Under the pieces are notes generated by a model, which had not been told where the DNA came from, ran no database searches, and saw only the letters and a list, made by a program, of their open reading frames with translations. Below, piece by piece: positions 44,271-53,678 of a stretch of DNA of 64,000 nt; the first letter of the stretch is position 1, and each line of letters begins with the position of its first letter. Position numbers and translations under genes: made by a program. Source of the DNA: Proteobacteria bacterium UBA981 (GTDB lineage Bacteria; Pseudomonadota; Gammaproteobacteria; Ga0077536); contig DBBP01000012.1 in assembly GCA_002292285.1 (NCBI GenBank), forward strand, positions 124,001 through 188,000, in the 5' to 3' direction.

Positions 44271-45323
44271 GTGATTAGCGACTCACAAAAATGGCTGCTG
44301 TTGACCGCCGTGGTGCTGGTCGCAGTGCTCGTTTATCTGCTTGCTCCCGTATTGACGCCGTTTCTGATCAGCGCACTGCTGGCGTATCTCGGCGACCCAC
44401 TGGTCGACCGACTCGAGCGACTCGGTTTAACGCGTACGCTCGGCGTATGCGCGGTTTTTAGTGTGATGTTTTTCGTCGCCGTGATAGCGCTGGTCATCGT
44501 GGTGCCACTACTCGAGCGCCAGGCCGCCAGCCTCATCGGACGGCTACCGCAAGCTCTCGAGTGGCTACAAGGCGCTCTCACCGCGCATTTCGGCGAACTG
44601 CTTGGCGACCGGGTGATCGAAATTGACCTTGGCGTACTACGACGCACCATCGTTGAACACTGGGGCCAGGTCGGTTCCGTCGCGAGTCAGATCGTCAGAC
44701 ACATCAGTCAATCCGGTCAGCTGCTGCTCGGCTGGGTAACGTACCTGCTCCTGATCCCGGTCGTCACATTTTACTTATTGCGCGATTGGGACGTGTTGGT
44801 CACCCACATCGACAAATTATTACCGCATCGCATTCGCCCGACTGTGCGCACATTGGCCGGTGAAATAGACGCGGTACTGGCCGAGTTTCTCCGCGGTCAA
44901 TTGACTCTGATGATGGCACTCGCGGTGCTGTATACGCTCGGCTTGTGGATGGTCGGGATTGAATTGGCGCTGGTTATCGGCTTGCTTGCGGGCGTGGTGA
45001 GTTTTGTTCCGTACATGGGCCTGGTCGTTGGTCTGGCCGTAGCGGGCGTCGCTGCGTTCGCCCAATTCCAGGACTTCACGCACGTGCTCGCGGTCGGCGC
45101 GGTATTTGGCGTTGGTCAGCTTCTCGACGGTATGCTGTTGTCACCATTACTGGTCGGTGATCGCATCGGTTTGCATCCGGTCGCGGTGATTTTCGCGGTT
45201 ATGGCCGGCGGTCAGTTGTTTGGTTTTTTCGGCATTTTGGTGGCACTCCCGGTCGCCGCCATCATTGTGGTGCTATTGCGTCACTCGCGCGATGGCTACC
45301 TGCAAAGTTCCCTTTACTCTTAG
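44271..45323 (+). CDS. AI-2E/PerM family transporter
   Basis: A 350-residue inner-membrane protein with about seven or eight hydrophobic segments: a pair at residues 7-35, one at 55-80, a central soluble stretch (residues 85-140), then a run of segments from 150 onward ending with GGQLFGFFGILVALPVAAIIVVLL. This is the PerM/YhhT (UPF0118, AI-2E transporter) pattern. Substrates of this family are mostly unproven. The GTG start at 44271 follows the DUF2066 stop by 5 bases, so the pair are probably co-translated. Confidence 0.9.
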   Translation: MISDSQKWLLLTAVVLVAVLVYLLAPVLTPFLISALLAYLGDPLVDRLERLGLTRTLGVCAVFSVMFFVAVIALVIVVPLLERQAASLIGRLPQALEWLQGALTAHFGELLGDRVIEIDLGVLRRTIVEHWGQVGSVASQIVRHISQSGQLLLGWVTYLLLIPVVTFYLLRDWDVLVTHIDKLLPHRIRPTVRTLAGEIDAVLAEFLRGQLTLMMALAVLYTLGLWMVGIELALVIGLLAGVVSFVPYMGLVVGLAVAGVAAFAQFQDFTHVLAVGAVFGVGQLLDGMLLSPLLVGDRIGLHPVAVIFAVMAGGQLFGFFGILVALPVAAIIVVLLRHSRDGYLQSSLYS

Positions 45324-45338
45324 CGTTTTAAAATTCAC

Positions 45339-46067
45339 ATGTCTCGCACTGCAGCTCAGCTCACGCTCGATTTGTTTGCCGCCACGCGTTACGAATTCGA
45401 TGATTTCCAGGCGCACGGAAACGCTGAGACTTGTCGTGCTCTGACGACCTGGTCTAAGGGTGGCGGTGCTCGAGTGATTTATCTCTGGGGCAGTACGGGC
45501 ACGGGCAAGACACATCTGTTGCACAGCGCCGTGCGCGAGGTCAGCCGCCACGGTGGACGCGCCATCTACCTGCCACTGGCAGAGCTGGTTGAGGCCGGTC
45601 CAGCCGTCATCGACGGGCTCGAAAGCGTCGACTGGATTGCACTTGACGATGTCGACAGTTGCACAGCGAACAGTGCGTGGGAGAACAAACTTTTCCATCT
45701 CTACAACGCACTTGCAGCCGGAGAAACTCGCCTGCTGTGGGCTTCTCGACGCAGTCCAGCGAGTGGCCTGTTTGGGCTAAACGATTTGGCTTCACGCTTG
45801 TCGGCGAGCCTGGTCTACCAGCTGCGAGAGCTGGATGACGGCGACAAAGCCGATGTGCTGCAGCGTCGTGCTGCAGCACGCGGCCTCGAGTTGCCGGGCA
45901 CGGTCGTGGCGTTTTTGATGCGCTATGCGCGTCGTGACCTAGCGTCGCTAATGGCGACTTTGGACGAGCTTGATCAAGCGTCCTTGCGTGACGGGCGGGC
46001 ACTGACAGTACCGTTCGTGCGAACGGTATTAGACGCAGGCGACGAGCCCGCGCCGACATCCGGGTAA
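45339..46067 (+). CDS. hda: DnaA regulatory inactivator Hda
   Basis: AAA+ protein that, with the DNA-bound beta clamp, stimulates ATP hydrolysis by DnaA. The 242-residue product has the N-terminal clamp-binding peptide QLTLDLF near residue 8, Walker A WGSTGTGKTHLLHS near residue 52 and Walker B WIALDDVDS near residue 95, with the C-terminal region LMATLDELDQASL. Hda is the short DnaA-like protein without the DnaA DNA-binding domain, so this is not dnaA. The DUF2066-PerM-hda order is conserved. Confidence 0.95.
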   Translation: MSRTAAQLTLDLFAATRYEFDDFQAHGNAETCRALTTWSKGGGARVIYLWGSTGTGKTHLLHSAVREVSRHGGRAIYLPLAELVEAGPAVIDGLESVDWIALDDVDSCTANSAWENKLFHLYNALAAGETRLLWASRRSPASGLFGLNDLASRLSASLVYQLRELDDGDKADVLQRRAAARGLELPGTVVAFLMRYARRDLASLMATLDELDQASLRDGRALTVPFVRTVLDAGDEPAPTSG

Positions 46068-46110
46068 AACCCTTACGGTAAGTGCGGCACCCTTAACGCC
46101 CGGCGCGCAC

Positions 46111-46461
46111 CTAACCTGCCAGTAGCTCGTTGACGTTTTCCGGTGGACGGCCGAGTACGGCGCGTTCGCCGCATACAACAATCGGGCGCTCGATTAATTT
46201 CGGTTCCATTACCATGGCGGCAATGATGTCTGCGTCACTCGAATTTGTACTGAGGCCAGCGTCAGACCACGCCGTTTCTTTTTGTCTCGCAAGCTGTGCG
46301 GCATTGAGTCCTAGAAATGAAAGTAAGGTTCGCAGCGTCTCAGCGTCCGGAGGCGATTTCAGATATTCAACAATAACGGGCTCGATCCCGTGCGACCTGA
46401 TCAGGGCCAACGTCTTACGCGACTTGGAACAGGCGGGATTGTGATAGATAGTGACACTCAT
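46111..46461 (-). CDS. ArsC/YfgD-family thioredoxin-fold reductase
   Basis: A 116-residue thioredoxin-fold protein of the ArsC/Spx superfamily. It begins YHNPACSKSRKTLALI, with the putative catalytic Cys11 followed by a basic residue pattern, then PVIVEYLKSPP, and a C-terminal IERPIVVCGERAVLGRPPE with the conserved arginine of arsenate reductases. Near hda in many genomes lies a YfgD-type homolog; whether it reduces arsenate is not certain. It faces hda with a 43-base gap. Confidence 0.88.
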   Translation of the reverse strand: MSVTIYHNPACSKSRKTLALIRSHGIEPVIVEYLKSPPDAETLRTLLSFLGLNAAQLARQKETAWSDAGLSTNSSDADIIAAMVMEPKLIERPIVVCGERAVLGRPPENVNELLAG

Positions 46462-46669
46462 GCTGTGTAGCCTCGATACTGCGTTTTCTCTGCGCGCCGA
46501 AAAGTACGGTACGTGTGTGCGTTTGAGTAGTGCAAGCCTTAACCGTAGACACCACTCACCGATGGTCCACGTAGAGGCCGTCAGTTTAGCGCTGACCCGG
46601 CGCGGCGGCGACGGTCGAGCACTCGTACTATCGGCTTATCTTCTCAAGCTATCCTAGCGAGCCAAGGCA

Positions 46670-47956
46670 ATGAACGAATCATCTTTGACTCATCATCGCG
46701 GGTTGAGCAACGCAGCGCGCTATTGGTCTATCTCGCGTGCGTTTTTGAGCTACCTCAAACAGCGCTTTGAAGAAGATCGTTGCACCCGGGCCGCTGCCTC
46801 GCTGGCCTATACGTCGCTGCTCGCCCTGGTGCCCTTGTTCACTGTCATCTTTGTGACTCTGTCGGCTTTCCCAGCGTTTCGCGATTGGCGCGAAGGCATT
46901 GAGACATTCGTATTCAGCAATTTTGTGCCAGCTCTGGGTGACCAGGTGCGTTCCTACCTGGTGCAATTTGCCGACAAGGCAAAAGGGCTGCAGGCCGCTG
47001 GAATCTCGGTGTTGGTGATCACGGTTTTGGCCATGATGTCGACTATCGAATCGACCTTCAACGTGATTTGGCGGATTAAACGCAAGCGACCGTTGGTCGT
47101 ACGCTTTCTCATGTACTGGGCGGTGCTGACGCTCGGTCCGATTCTCATCGGTGCCGGCATGGTGGCAACCTCCTACGTCATTTCTTTGCCGGTCCTGGGT
47201 GAAGGCGCAGTTACGCATGGGTTTCGCACCCGCATCATCGAAATGTTCCCGCTGCTGGCGACCACCCTGGCCTTCGTCATGTTCTTTAAACTTATTCCTT
47301 ACCGACCTGTGCCGATCAGACACGCCCTTGCCGGTGGTGTTGTCGCCAGCCTTCTGTTTGAACTGGCCAAGCGCGGCTTCGCGCTGTATGTGACGCACTT
47401 TCCTTCACAACAAGCAGTTTACGGCGCGTTCGCAACGGTGCCGATATTTTTGATTTGGATTTACCTGTCATGGGTAATTGTGCTGCTTGGTGCAGAGATC
47501 ACGCAATGCCTGACCACGTTTCGCGCGCTTGCCCCCGGCGCGCAAAATGAACCAGCCCAGCGTGATCCAATGCGCTGCGCATATCGTGTGCTGCTGCGCC
47601 TCTATGAGGCGCAGTCTGACGGCCGCGGGTTGTCTGAGAAAGAATTGATGAGGCTTGAGGCAGGCTTTGGCTATGCGGCGATCAACGCAGCCCTCGAGGC
47701 GCTCGACGGTGCAGGCTGGATCAGCCGCAACGATGTCTTCCAGTGGGTCCTGATTCGCGACCTCAATCGGCTCGCGTTACTGGATTTGCTGCGCCTGATA
47801 CCCAGTTTCGCAGCGACGTCCAGCGAGTCCCGTGCGGATGAATTCCAGGGCGACGAAGTCTTGCACACCAAACTGCGTGAGCTCGACGCATGGGCGGCAC
47901 AACAGCTCGACGTACCCTTGGCGGAACTAATGTCGCCAACCGCGCGCGACAACTGA
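46670..47956 (+). CDS. YihY/BrkB family membrane protein
   Basis: A 428-residue protein with about six hydrophobic segments between residues 45 and 285 and the family stretch RCTRAAASLAYTSLLALVPLFTVIFV near residue 37, VLVITVLAMMSTIESTFNVIWRIKR near residue 115, and GAFATVPIFLIWIYLSWVIVLLGAEIT near residue 250. The C-terminal 130 residues are soluble and resemble a winged-helix tail. Once misannotated as ribonuclease BN; no enzyme activity is established. ATG 46670 follows AAGG. The 208-base gap to the arsC-like gene shows nothing I can support. Confidence 0.9.
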   Translation: MNESSLTHHRGLSNAARYWSISRAFLSYLKQRFEEDRCTRAAASLAYTSLLALVPLFTVIFVTLSAFPAFRDWREGIETFVFSNFVPALGDQVRSYLVQFADKAKGLQAAGISVLVITVLAMMSTIESTFNVIWRIKRKRPLVVRFLMYWAVLTLGPILIGAGMVATSYVISLPVLGEGAVTHGFRTRIIEMFPLLATTLAFVMFFKLIPYRPVPIRHALAGGVVASLLFELAKRGFALYVTHFPSQQAVYGAFATVPIFLIWIYLSWVIVLLGAEITQCLTTFRALAPGAQNEPAQRDPMRCAYRVLLRLYEAQSDGRGLSEKELMRLEAGFGYAAINAALEALDGAGWISRNDVFQWVLIRDLNRLALLDLLRLIPSFAATSSESRADEFQGDEVLHTKLRELDAWAAQQLDVPLAELMSPTARDN

Positions 47957-47969
47957 CGCCAGCAGTTCG

Positions 47970-48236
47970 ATGGCGTGTCGACGGTTTTGCGTCAGCGGGC
48001 GAGTGCAAGGCGTCTTTTTTCGTGCGTCAGCGCGTGAGCAAGCCCGCCACCTTGGTCTCGGGGGCTGGACTGCGAACTGCGCAGACGGCCGAGTCGAGGT
48101 TGTCGCGCGGGGCAGTACCGAAGCCTTACGCCGATTCGGCGCGTGGCTTGCGGAAGGTCCGCGCATGGCACCGGTCGCAGCCGTAACCAGCGAAGCGGTC
48201 GAAATTGAAACGCCAGACACATTTGAAGTGCGTTAG
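47970..48236 (+). CDS. Acylphosphatase
   Basis: Small enzyme (88 residues) that hydrolyses acyl phosphates. The family motif GRVQGVFFRASAREQA, with the catalytic Arg, is near residue 10, and GGWTANCADGRVEVVARG supplies the Asn-containing second motif near residue 33. It lies 13 bases after the YihY-family gene and converges on proS. Confidence 0.95.
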   Translation: MACRRFCVSGRVQGVFFRASAREQARHLGLGGWTANCADGRVEVVARGSTEALRRFGAWLAEGPRMAPVAAVTSEAVEIETPDTFEVR

Positions 48237-48248
48237 CGCTGGCCTGAA

Positions 48249-49961
48249 TTAGCCGGCGGCAAGTTTCTCAGTCAGAAAGTTCACGGCGTCGGCGAGCGGG
48301 ATTTCCTGTGCCTCGCTGGCTGTGCGCGCTTTATATTCCAGCATCCCGGCATCCAGCCCCCTATCGCTGATCACGAAACGGTGCGGAATGCCAATTAATT
48401 CCAGATCCGCAAACATGACTCCGGGACGTTCGCGCCCATCATGCAGCAGGACATCGAATCCCGCGTCGCGCAAGGATGCGTAAAGCGCTTCCGCGGCTTC
48501 GGCTAAACGCACCGATTTGTGCATATTGATCGGCGCGATAGCGCACACGAAAGGCGCGATATTCGCGGGCCAGATAATGCCCTTGTCGTCATGATTCTGC
48601 TCGACGGCCGCGGCGACAATTCGCGACACGCCGATGCCATAGCATCCCATGGTCATTGTGACAGCGCTGCCATTGGCGTCGAGTACGCGAGCCTTCATCG
48701 CCTCGCTGTATTTTGTGCCCAGCTGGAAAATATGACCGACCTCGATGCCTCGTTTGATATCGAGTGTGCCGCTACCATCCGGGCTGGTGTCGCCCACCGC
48801 GGCATTGCGCAGGTCGGACACCGTCGGCTCAGTCGTGTCGCGACCCCAATTGACGTGTTGCAGATGCCAACCGGGCTCGTTCGCGCCGCAAACGAAGTCT
48901 GCAAGTTGTGCTGCCGCATGATCGACGACGACGGGGAACGGTAAATCCAGCGGTCCCAGTGACCCGGGTCCGCAGCCTGTCGCAGCGACAATTTGTTCGG
49001 CCTGTGCGAAGCGCAACGGTTCGGCGACAATTTCGAGGCTCTGTGCCTTGACGGCGTTAAGTTCGTGATCGCCGCGTAACACCAATGCGACGAGGCCGCC
49101 GTCGGCACCTTCCACAACCAGCGTTTTAACGCATTGGGCTGACGTCACTTTGAAAAAATCGCTGACCTGTTCGATAGAGTGCTGGTCCGGCGTTTCAACC
49201 CGTTGTACCGCCGCGCTTGCCGCAGGGCGTTGTGTCTGCGGCGCCGGTATCGGAACCATCTCGACATTTGCAGCGTAGTCACCACTTGAGCTGAAGGCGA
49301 TTTGATCTTCTCCAGATTCGGCCAGAACATGGAATTCGTGCGATTTCGAGCCGCCGATATTGCCGGTGTCGGCAATCACCGCACGGTAATGGAGGCCGAC
49401 GCGATCGAAGATTTGGGAGTAGGCGCGATACATATCCTGATAGGTTTCCTCGAGCGACTCCTGGTCGAGGTGGAATGAGTAGGCGTCTTTCATGAGGAAT
49501 TCGCGCGCCCGCATAATGCCGAAGCGCGGACGAATTTCATCACGGAATTTAGTCTGGATTTGATAGAAATTAGCCGGCAGTTGTTTGTAACTGCGGATCT
49601 CGCCGCGAATCAAATCCGTGATGATTTCCTCATGCGTCGGTCCTAAGCAGAATTCGCGGTGGTGGCGGTCACTAAACCGTAACAGCTCGGGTCCATAGGC
49701 ATCCCAGCGCTGCGACTCTTGCCATAATTCTGCAGGCTGCACGCCGGACATCAGCAATTCCTGCGCACCGGCGCGGTCCATTTCCTCGCGCACGATGCCT
49801 TCGACTTTGCGCAAAACCCGCAATCCAAGCGGCAGCCATGTATAGATGCCTGCAGCAACCTGGCGCACCAGGCCCGCACGCACCATGAGTTGATGGCTGA
49901 TGACTTCGGCATCGGCGGGTGCCTCACGCAGAGTTGGAATTAGGAGTTTGGTGATTCTCAT
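48249..49961 (-). CDS. proS: Prolyl-tRNA synthetase
   Basis: Class II aminoacyl-tRNA synthetase of 570 residues in the bacterial arrangement: motif 2 region RFGIMRAREFLMKDAYSFH near residue 142, a YbaK-like editing insertion (about residues 225-385) that clears Ala-tRNAPro, motif 3 MGCYGIGVSRIVAAAVEQN near residue 440, then the anticodon-binding C-terminus. The ATG at 49961 has no long upstream extension. It is divergent from ilvI across a 377-base gap. Confidence 0.97.
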   Translation of the reverse strand: MRITKLLIPTLREAPADAEVISHQLMVRAGLVRQVAAGIYTWLPLGLRVLRKVEGIVREEMDRAGAQELLMSGVQPAELWQESQRWDAYGPELLRFSDRHHREFCLGPTHEEIITDLIRGEIRSYKQLPANFYQIQTKFRDEIRPRFGIMRAREFLMKDAYSFHLDQESLEETYQDMYRAYSQIFDRVGLHYRAVIADTGNIGGSKSHEFHVLAESGEDQIAFSSSGDYAANVEMVPIPAPQTQRPAASAAVQRVETPDQHSIEQVSDFFKVTSAQCVKTLVVEGADGGLVALVLRGDHELNAVKAQSLEIVAEPLRFAQAEQIVAATGCGPGSLGPLDLPFPVVVDHAAAQLADFVCGANEPGWHLQHVNWGRDTTEPTVSDLRNAAVGDTSPDGSGTLDIKRGIEVGHIFQLGTKYSEAMKARVLDANGSAVTMTMGCYGIGVSRIVAAAVEQNHDDKGIIWPANIAPFVCAIAPINMHKSVRLAEAAEALYASLRDAGFDVLLHDGRERPGVMFADLELIGIPHRFVISDRGLDAGMLEYKARTASEAQEIPLADAVNFLTEKLAAG

Positions 49962-50338
49962 AGGTTTTCAAGTGCACTAATTTAGAGTCGCTATTCAGCG
50001 CCGCGCGTGGGCGTTGGCAGAGCTAGCGAGCCTGTTTACAGGTTTCCGGGCCAGCATTCTCGGGAGTTGTGTTGCGGGCTGCAACCAGACGGGCCTTAGG
50101 GCTCCGCGAGGGCGTCGTCGCGGCTGACCAGCTTGACCGAGAATCGCATTGACAGTATTTTGCACGGTTCTCCAGCGCGCGGACGACAAAGTGCGCCTTG
50201 TGCGCCGCTGTTGCACGCTGAAGTCCGTGCGTATGGCTTCTTCAGCTGTGAGTAATTAGTGGCCACCGCAAGAGCGTAATTCGCCCCATCCGACGGTCGG
50301 CATGCAAGGCTCTGAATTTTGGTACCAAGGTGAACGAC
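49962..50338. other. Intergenic region between divergent proS and ilvI
   Basis: A 377-base gap that should hold promoters for both genes. TTGACA at 50149-50154 is a perfect -35 on the + strand, but no matching -10 follows at 16-18 bases. CCTGTTTACAGG (50031-50042) is a short imperfect palindrome. A 14-codon reading frame (50302-50346) overlaps the ilvI start but has no Leu/Val/Ile run, so it is not a classic attenuator leader. I see no RNA gene or coding region here. Confidence 0.5.
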
Positions 50339-52060
50339 GTGACTGAAAAATTGCGCGGCGCGGAAATCTTCGTGCGGGCCCTGGCTGACGAAGGTGTTGA
50401 GTGCATCTTCGGTTATCCGGGTGGCGCCGTGCTGCATATCTACGACGAGATTTTCAAGCAAGACAAAGTCCAGCACATCCTGGTGCGTCACGAGCAGGGC
50501 GCGACCCACGCCGCAGATGGCTATGCGCGCGCCAGCGGCAAGCCTGGTGTCGTTCTGGTCACATCCGGACCTGGTGCCACCAATTGCATCACTGGTATCG
50601 CGACAGCCTACATGGACTCCATTCCCATGGTGGTATTTACCGGCCAGGTGGCTACCGCGCTAATCGGCAACGATGCATTCCAGGAAGTGGATGCTGTTGG
50701 CATTACGCGTCCCTGTGTCAAACACAATTTTCTGGTCGAGAAGGTCGAAGATCTCGCTGCCACGATAAAAAAAGCGTTCTACGTTGCCGCGACCGGACGA
50801 CCCGGACCAGTCGTTGTCGACATACCTAAAGATGTGACGGCCAACGTCACCGAATACATCTATCCCGACAGTGTCGAGATGCGTTCCTACCGCCCCACCG
50901 TGAAGGGTCATCCAGGCCAGATCAAACGTGCGGCGCAGCTCATTCTCGGTGCCAAGAAGCCGATGATTTATTCCGGCGGCGGCGTGATTCTCGATAACGC
51001 GTCCGACTCGTTGATAAAGTTTTCACGCCTGAGCGGATTCCCCATCACTAACACGCTGATGGGGTTGGGCGCATTTCCCGGCAGCGACCCGCAATTTCTC
51101 GGCATGCTCGGCATGCACGGCACATACGAAGCGAATATGGCCATGCACCACTGCGATGTTCTTATCGCCATCGGTGCACGCTTCGATGATCGCGTTACCG
51201 GGGACCTGGCGCAGTTTTGCCCGGATGCAAAAATCATCCAGATCGACATCGACCCTTCCTCGATCGCTAAAAACGTACCAGTCGACGTGCCCATTGTCGG
51301 GAGCGTCTCCAATGTGTTGAACGAACTGATCGACATCATCGATAAAAGCGAACACAAACCCGTGGCGCGCGACAGCGACCCCTGGTGGCGGCAAATCAAC
51401 GAGTGGCGCGGCCTTGATTGCTTGCGCTTCGACACCACCAGCGAATTCATCAAACCGCAGGCTGTGATTCAGTCATTGCATGAGATTACAGCCGGTGATG
51501 CCTACATCACCTCTGATGTCGGGCAGCATCAAATGTGGGCCGCTCAGTATTATTCGTTTGATAAACCGCGACGCTGGATCAACTCAGGTGGCCTCGGCAC
51601 CATGGGCTTCGGTCTGCCCGCGGCGATGGGCGTACAAATGGCGTTCCCCGACGCCACTGTTGCCTGCGTGACTGGCGAGGCGAGTTTCGTCATGTGTGTG
51701 CAGGAACTTTCGACTTGTTTGCAGTACGACCTGCCCATCAAAATCGTCAGTCTTAACAATCGCTACATGGGCATGGTTCGGCAGTGGCAGGAATTTTTTT
51801 ACGACCGTCGTTACTCGCATTCCTATCTCGATTCGCTGCCTGACTTCGTTAAGCTCGCGGAGAGTTTCGGGCATGTCGGCATGCGGATTGAGAAGCCTGG
51901 TGATGTCGATGCCGCCTTCAAAGAAGCATTCGCCCTCACTGATCGCCTGGTACTGATGGATTTCATTACTGACCAGAAAGAAAATGTGTATCCGATGATT
52001 GCCGCCGGCAAGGGACAGCACGAAATGCATCTGGCGCCCACGGATCGCGAATTGGCATGA
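50339..52060 (+). CDS. ilvI: Acetolactate synthase large subunit
   Basis: ThDP- and FAD-dependent enzyme that makes acetolactate or acetohydroxybutyrate, the first common step of valine, leucine and isoleucine synthesis. The GTG at 50339 gives 573 residues and is 8 bases after AAGG; a GTG at 50330 overlaps that site and is less likely. The ThDP glutamate lies in FGYPGGAVLHIYDEIF near residue 26-40 and RHEQGATHAADGYARASGK; the C-terminal ThDP/metal region has GEASFVMCVQELSTCL and LNNRYMGMVRQWQ. Its stop overlaps the ilvH ATG (ATGA). Confidence 0.96.
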   Translation: MTEKLRGAEIFVRALADEGVECIFGYPGGAVLHIYDEIFKQDKVQHILVRHEQGATHAADGYARASGKPGVVLVTSGPGATNCITGIATAYMDSIPMVVFTGQVATALIGNDAFQEVDAVGITRPCVKHNFLVEKVEDLAATIKKAFYVAATGRPGPVVVDIPKDVTANVTEYIYPDSVEMRSYRPTVKGHPGQIKRAAQLILGAKKPMIYSGGGVILDNASDSLIKFSRLSGFPITNTLMGLGAFPGSDPQFLGMLGMHGTYEANMAMHHCDVLIAIGARFDDRVTGDLAQFCPDAKIIQIDIDPSSIAKNVPVDVPIVGSVSNVLNELIDIIDKSEHKPVARDSDPWWRQINEWRGLDCLRFDTTSEFIKPQAVIQSLHEITAGDAYITSDVGQHQMWAAQYYSFDKPRRWINSGGLGTMGFGLPAAMGVQMAFPDATVACVTGEASFVMCVQELSTCLQYDLPIKIVSLNNRYMGMVRQWQEFFYDRRYSHSYLDSLPDFVKLAESFGHVGMRIEKPGDVDAAFKEAFALTDRLVLMDFITDQKENVYPMIAAGKGQHEMHLAPTDRELA

Positions 52061-52560
52061 ACGAGCGGCACACCATTTCGATTCTCATGGAGAACGAGGC
52101 GGGGGCCTTGTCGCGCGTGGCCGGTTTGTTCTCCGCACGTGCCTACAACATTGAATCGCTGGCCGTTGCCCCGACCGAAGACCCGACCGTATCCCGAATG
52201 ACTGTGGTAACCAGTGGGTCGCCGCAAATTATCGAGCAAATCACCAAACAGCTGAATAAATTGATCGATGTCATCAAGCTCATCGATCTGAACGACGGCC
52301 CCCACATCGAACGCGAGCTTATGCTGGTCAAGCTACGCACTGCCAATCCAGAGCAGCGCGCCGAGCTGAAACGCCTGGTCGACATTTTCGACGCGACCAT
52401 TGTCGACATTACCGACGTTAGCTACACGGTGGAATTAACCGGTTCGCCTCAACGCCTGGACGACTTTATTGCTGCCGCCGGTGTTCGTCATGTTATGGAG
52501 CTGGCACGCTCCGGAGTGCTTGGTCTGCTCAAAGGCAGCAAAGCGCTTAAGGCCTGAACC
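52057..52560 (+). CDS. ilvH: Acetolactate synthase regulatory subunit
   Basis: Regulatory subunit that stimulates IlvI and gives valine feedback control. The 166-residue product begins with an ACT domain (ISILMENEAGALSRVAGLFSARAYNIESLAV) and carries the second domain with ERELMLVKLRTANPEQRAELKRL and a C-terminal MELARSGVLGLLKGSKAL. The length and both domains match the E. coli IlvH type. It starts within the ilvI stop; 70 bases separate it from ilvC. Confidence 0.96.
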
Positions 52561-52627
52561 GGGCTCTCTCTCGCTTAATCCTTTCGCCCACACCAATCCA
52601 GTACGGAACACAGACAGGGAAATTACT

Positions 52628-53650
52628 ATGCCACTGAACATCTACTACGACAAAGATGCCGATCTGTCCCTTATTCAGGCACGTAAGGTCGCCATCATTG
52701 GCTACGGTTCGCAAGGCCACGCGCATGCAAACAATCTCAAGGATTCAGGCGTCGAAGTGGTAGTTGGCTTGCGCGCGGGCTCGAGCTCCTGGAGCAAGGC
52801 TGAGGGGGCCGGACTGAAGGTCGCTTCAATCAAGGATGCGAGCAAGGACGCCGACGTTGTGATGATTCTGGCGCCGGACGAGACGCAGGCGGATTTGTAC
52901 GCGGCCGAGATTGAGCCCAATGTAAAAGAGGGCGCGGCGCTCGCTTTTGCGCACGGCTTCAACGTGCATTTCGGTCAAATCGCCGCGCGCGCAGACTTGG
53001 ACGTCATTATGATCGCCCCGAAAGGTCCAGGACATCTCGTGCGCTCTACCTACGAGCAAGGTGGCGGCGTGCCGAGCCTCATCGCGATCGCCCAGAACGC
53101 ATCAGGGCAGGCCAAGGAAATCGCACTGGCCTATGCATCCGCCAATGGCGGCGGCCGTGCTGGTGTTATCGAAACCAGTTTCAAAGAAGAAACCGAAACT
53201 GATTTATTCGGCGAACAAACCGTCCTGTGTGGCGGTATTACCGCACTCATCGAAGCCGGATTCGATACTCTCGTCGAGGCCGGATATGCGCCTGAAATGG
53301 CATATTTCGAGTGCCTCCATGAAGTGAAATTGATTGTCGATTTGATTTACGAAGGCGGCATTGCCGACATGCGTTATTCGATCTCGAATACTGCGGAGTA
53401 CGGCGATTTTACTCGTGGTCCGCGCATTGTCACTGACGAAACCCGGGCAGAAATGAAAGCCATTCTTAGCGAGATCCAAAATGGCGAATTTGCGCGCGAA
53501 TGGATTGGCGAGAATCGCAACGGCGCTGCCGTTCTCAAGGCGAAACGGCGCATCGCGGCGGAACACTCGCTGGAAGAAGTGGGCGGACGTCTACGCGGAA
53601 TGATGCCGTGGATTCGCGCGAACAAGCTGGTCGACAAGAGCAAGAATTGA
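52628..53650 (+). CDS. ilvC: Ketol-acid reductoisomerase (NADP+), class I
   Basis: Isomerises and reduces acetohydroxy acids in branched-chain amino acid synthesis. The ATG at 52628 gives 340 residues, the short class I form. NADPH motif VAIIGYGSQGHAHANNLKDSG is near residue 20; the metal-binding region has IETSFKEETETDLFGEQTVLCGG near residue 182 and VDLIYEGGIADMRYSISNTAE near residue 238. The frame is open further upstream (52469) inside ilvH, which is a shadow. It completes an ilvI-ilvH-ilvC operon. Confidence 0.97.
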   Translation: MPLNIYYDKDADLSLIQARKVAIIGYGSQGHAHANNLKDSGVEVVVGLRAGSSSWSKAEGAGLKVASIKDASKDADVVMILAPDETQADLYAAEIEPNVKEGAALAFAHGFNVHFGQIAARADLDVIMIAPKGPGHLVRSTYEQGGGVPSLIAIAQNASGQAKEIALAYASANGGGRAGVIETSFKEETETDLFGEQTVLCGGITALIEAGFDTLVEAGYAPEMAYFECLHEVKLIVDLIYEGGIADMRYSISNTAEYGDFTRGPRIVTDETRAEMKAILSEIQNGEFAREWIGENRNGAAVLKAKRRIAAEHSLEEVGGRLRGMMPWIRANKLVDKSKN

Positions 53651-53678
53651 TCGCTGTTCGCCTCATTCGGCCTTCCAC

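Noticed and set aside
50031..50042. CCTGTTTACAGG as a LexA box
   Set aside because: LexA boxes need CTGT-N8-ACAG; here the spacing is only two bases.
50149..50154. Perfect -35 (TTGACA) upstream of ilvI
   Set aside because: No acceptable -10 at 16-18 bases downstream, so no promoter is called.
50302..50346. 14-codon frame overlapping the ilvI start as an attenuator leader peptide
   Set aside because: It contains no run of Leu, Val or Ile codons and no terminator/antiterminator pairing is seen.
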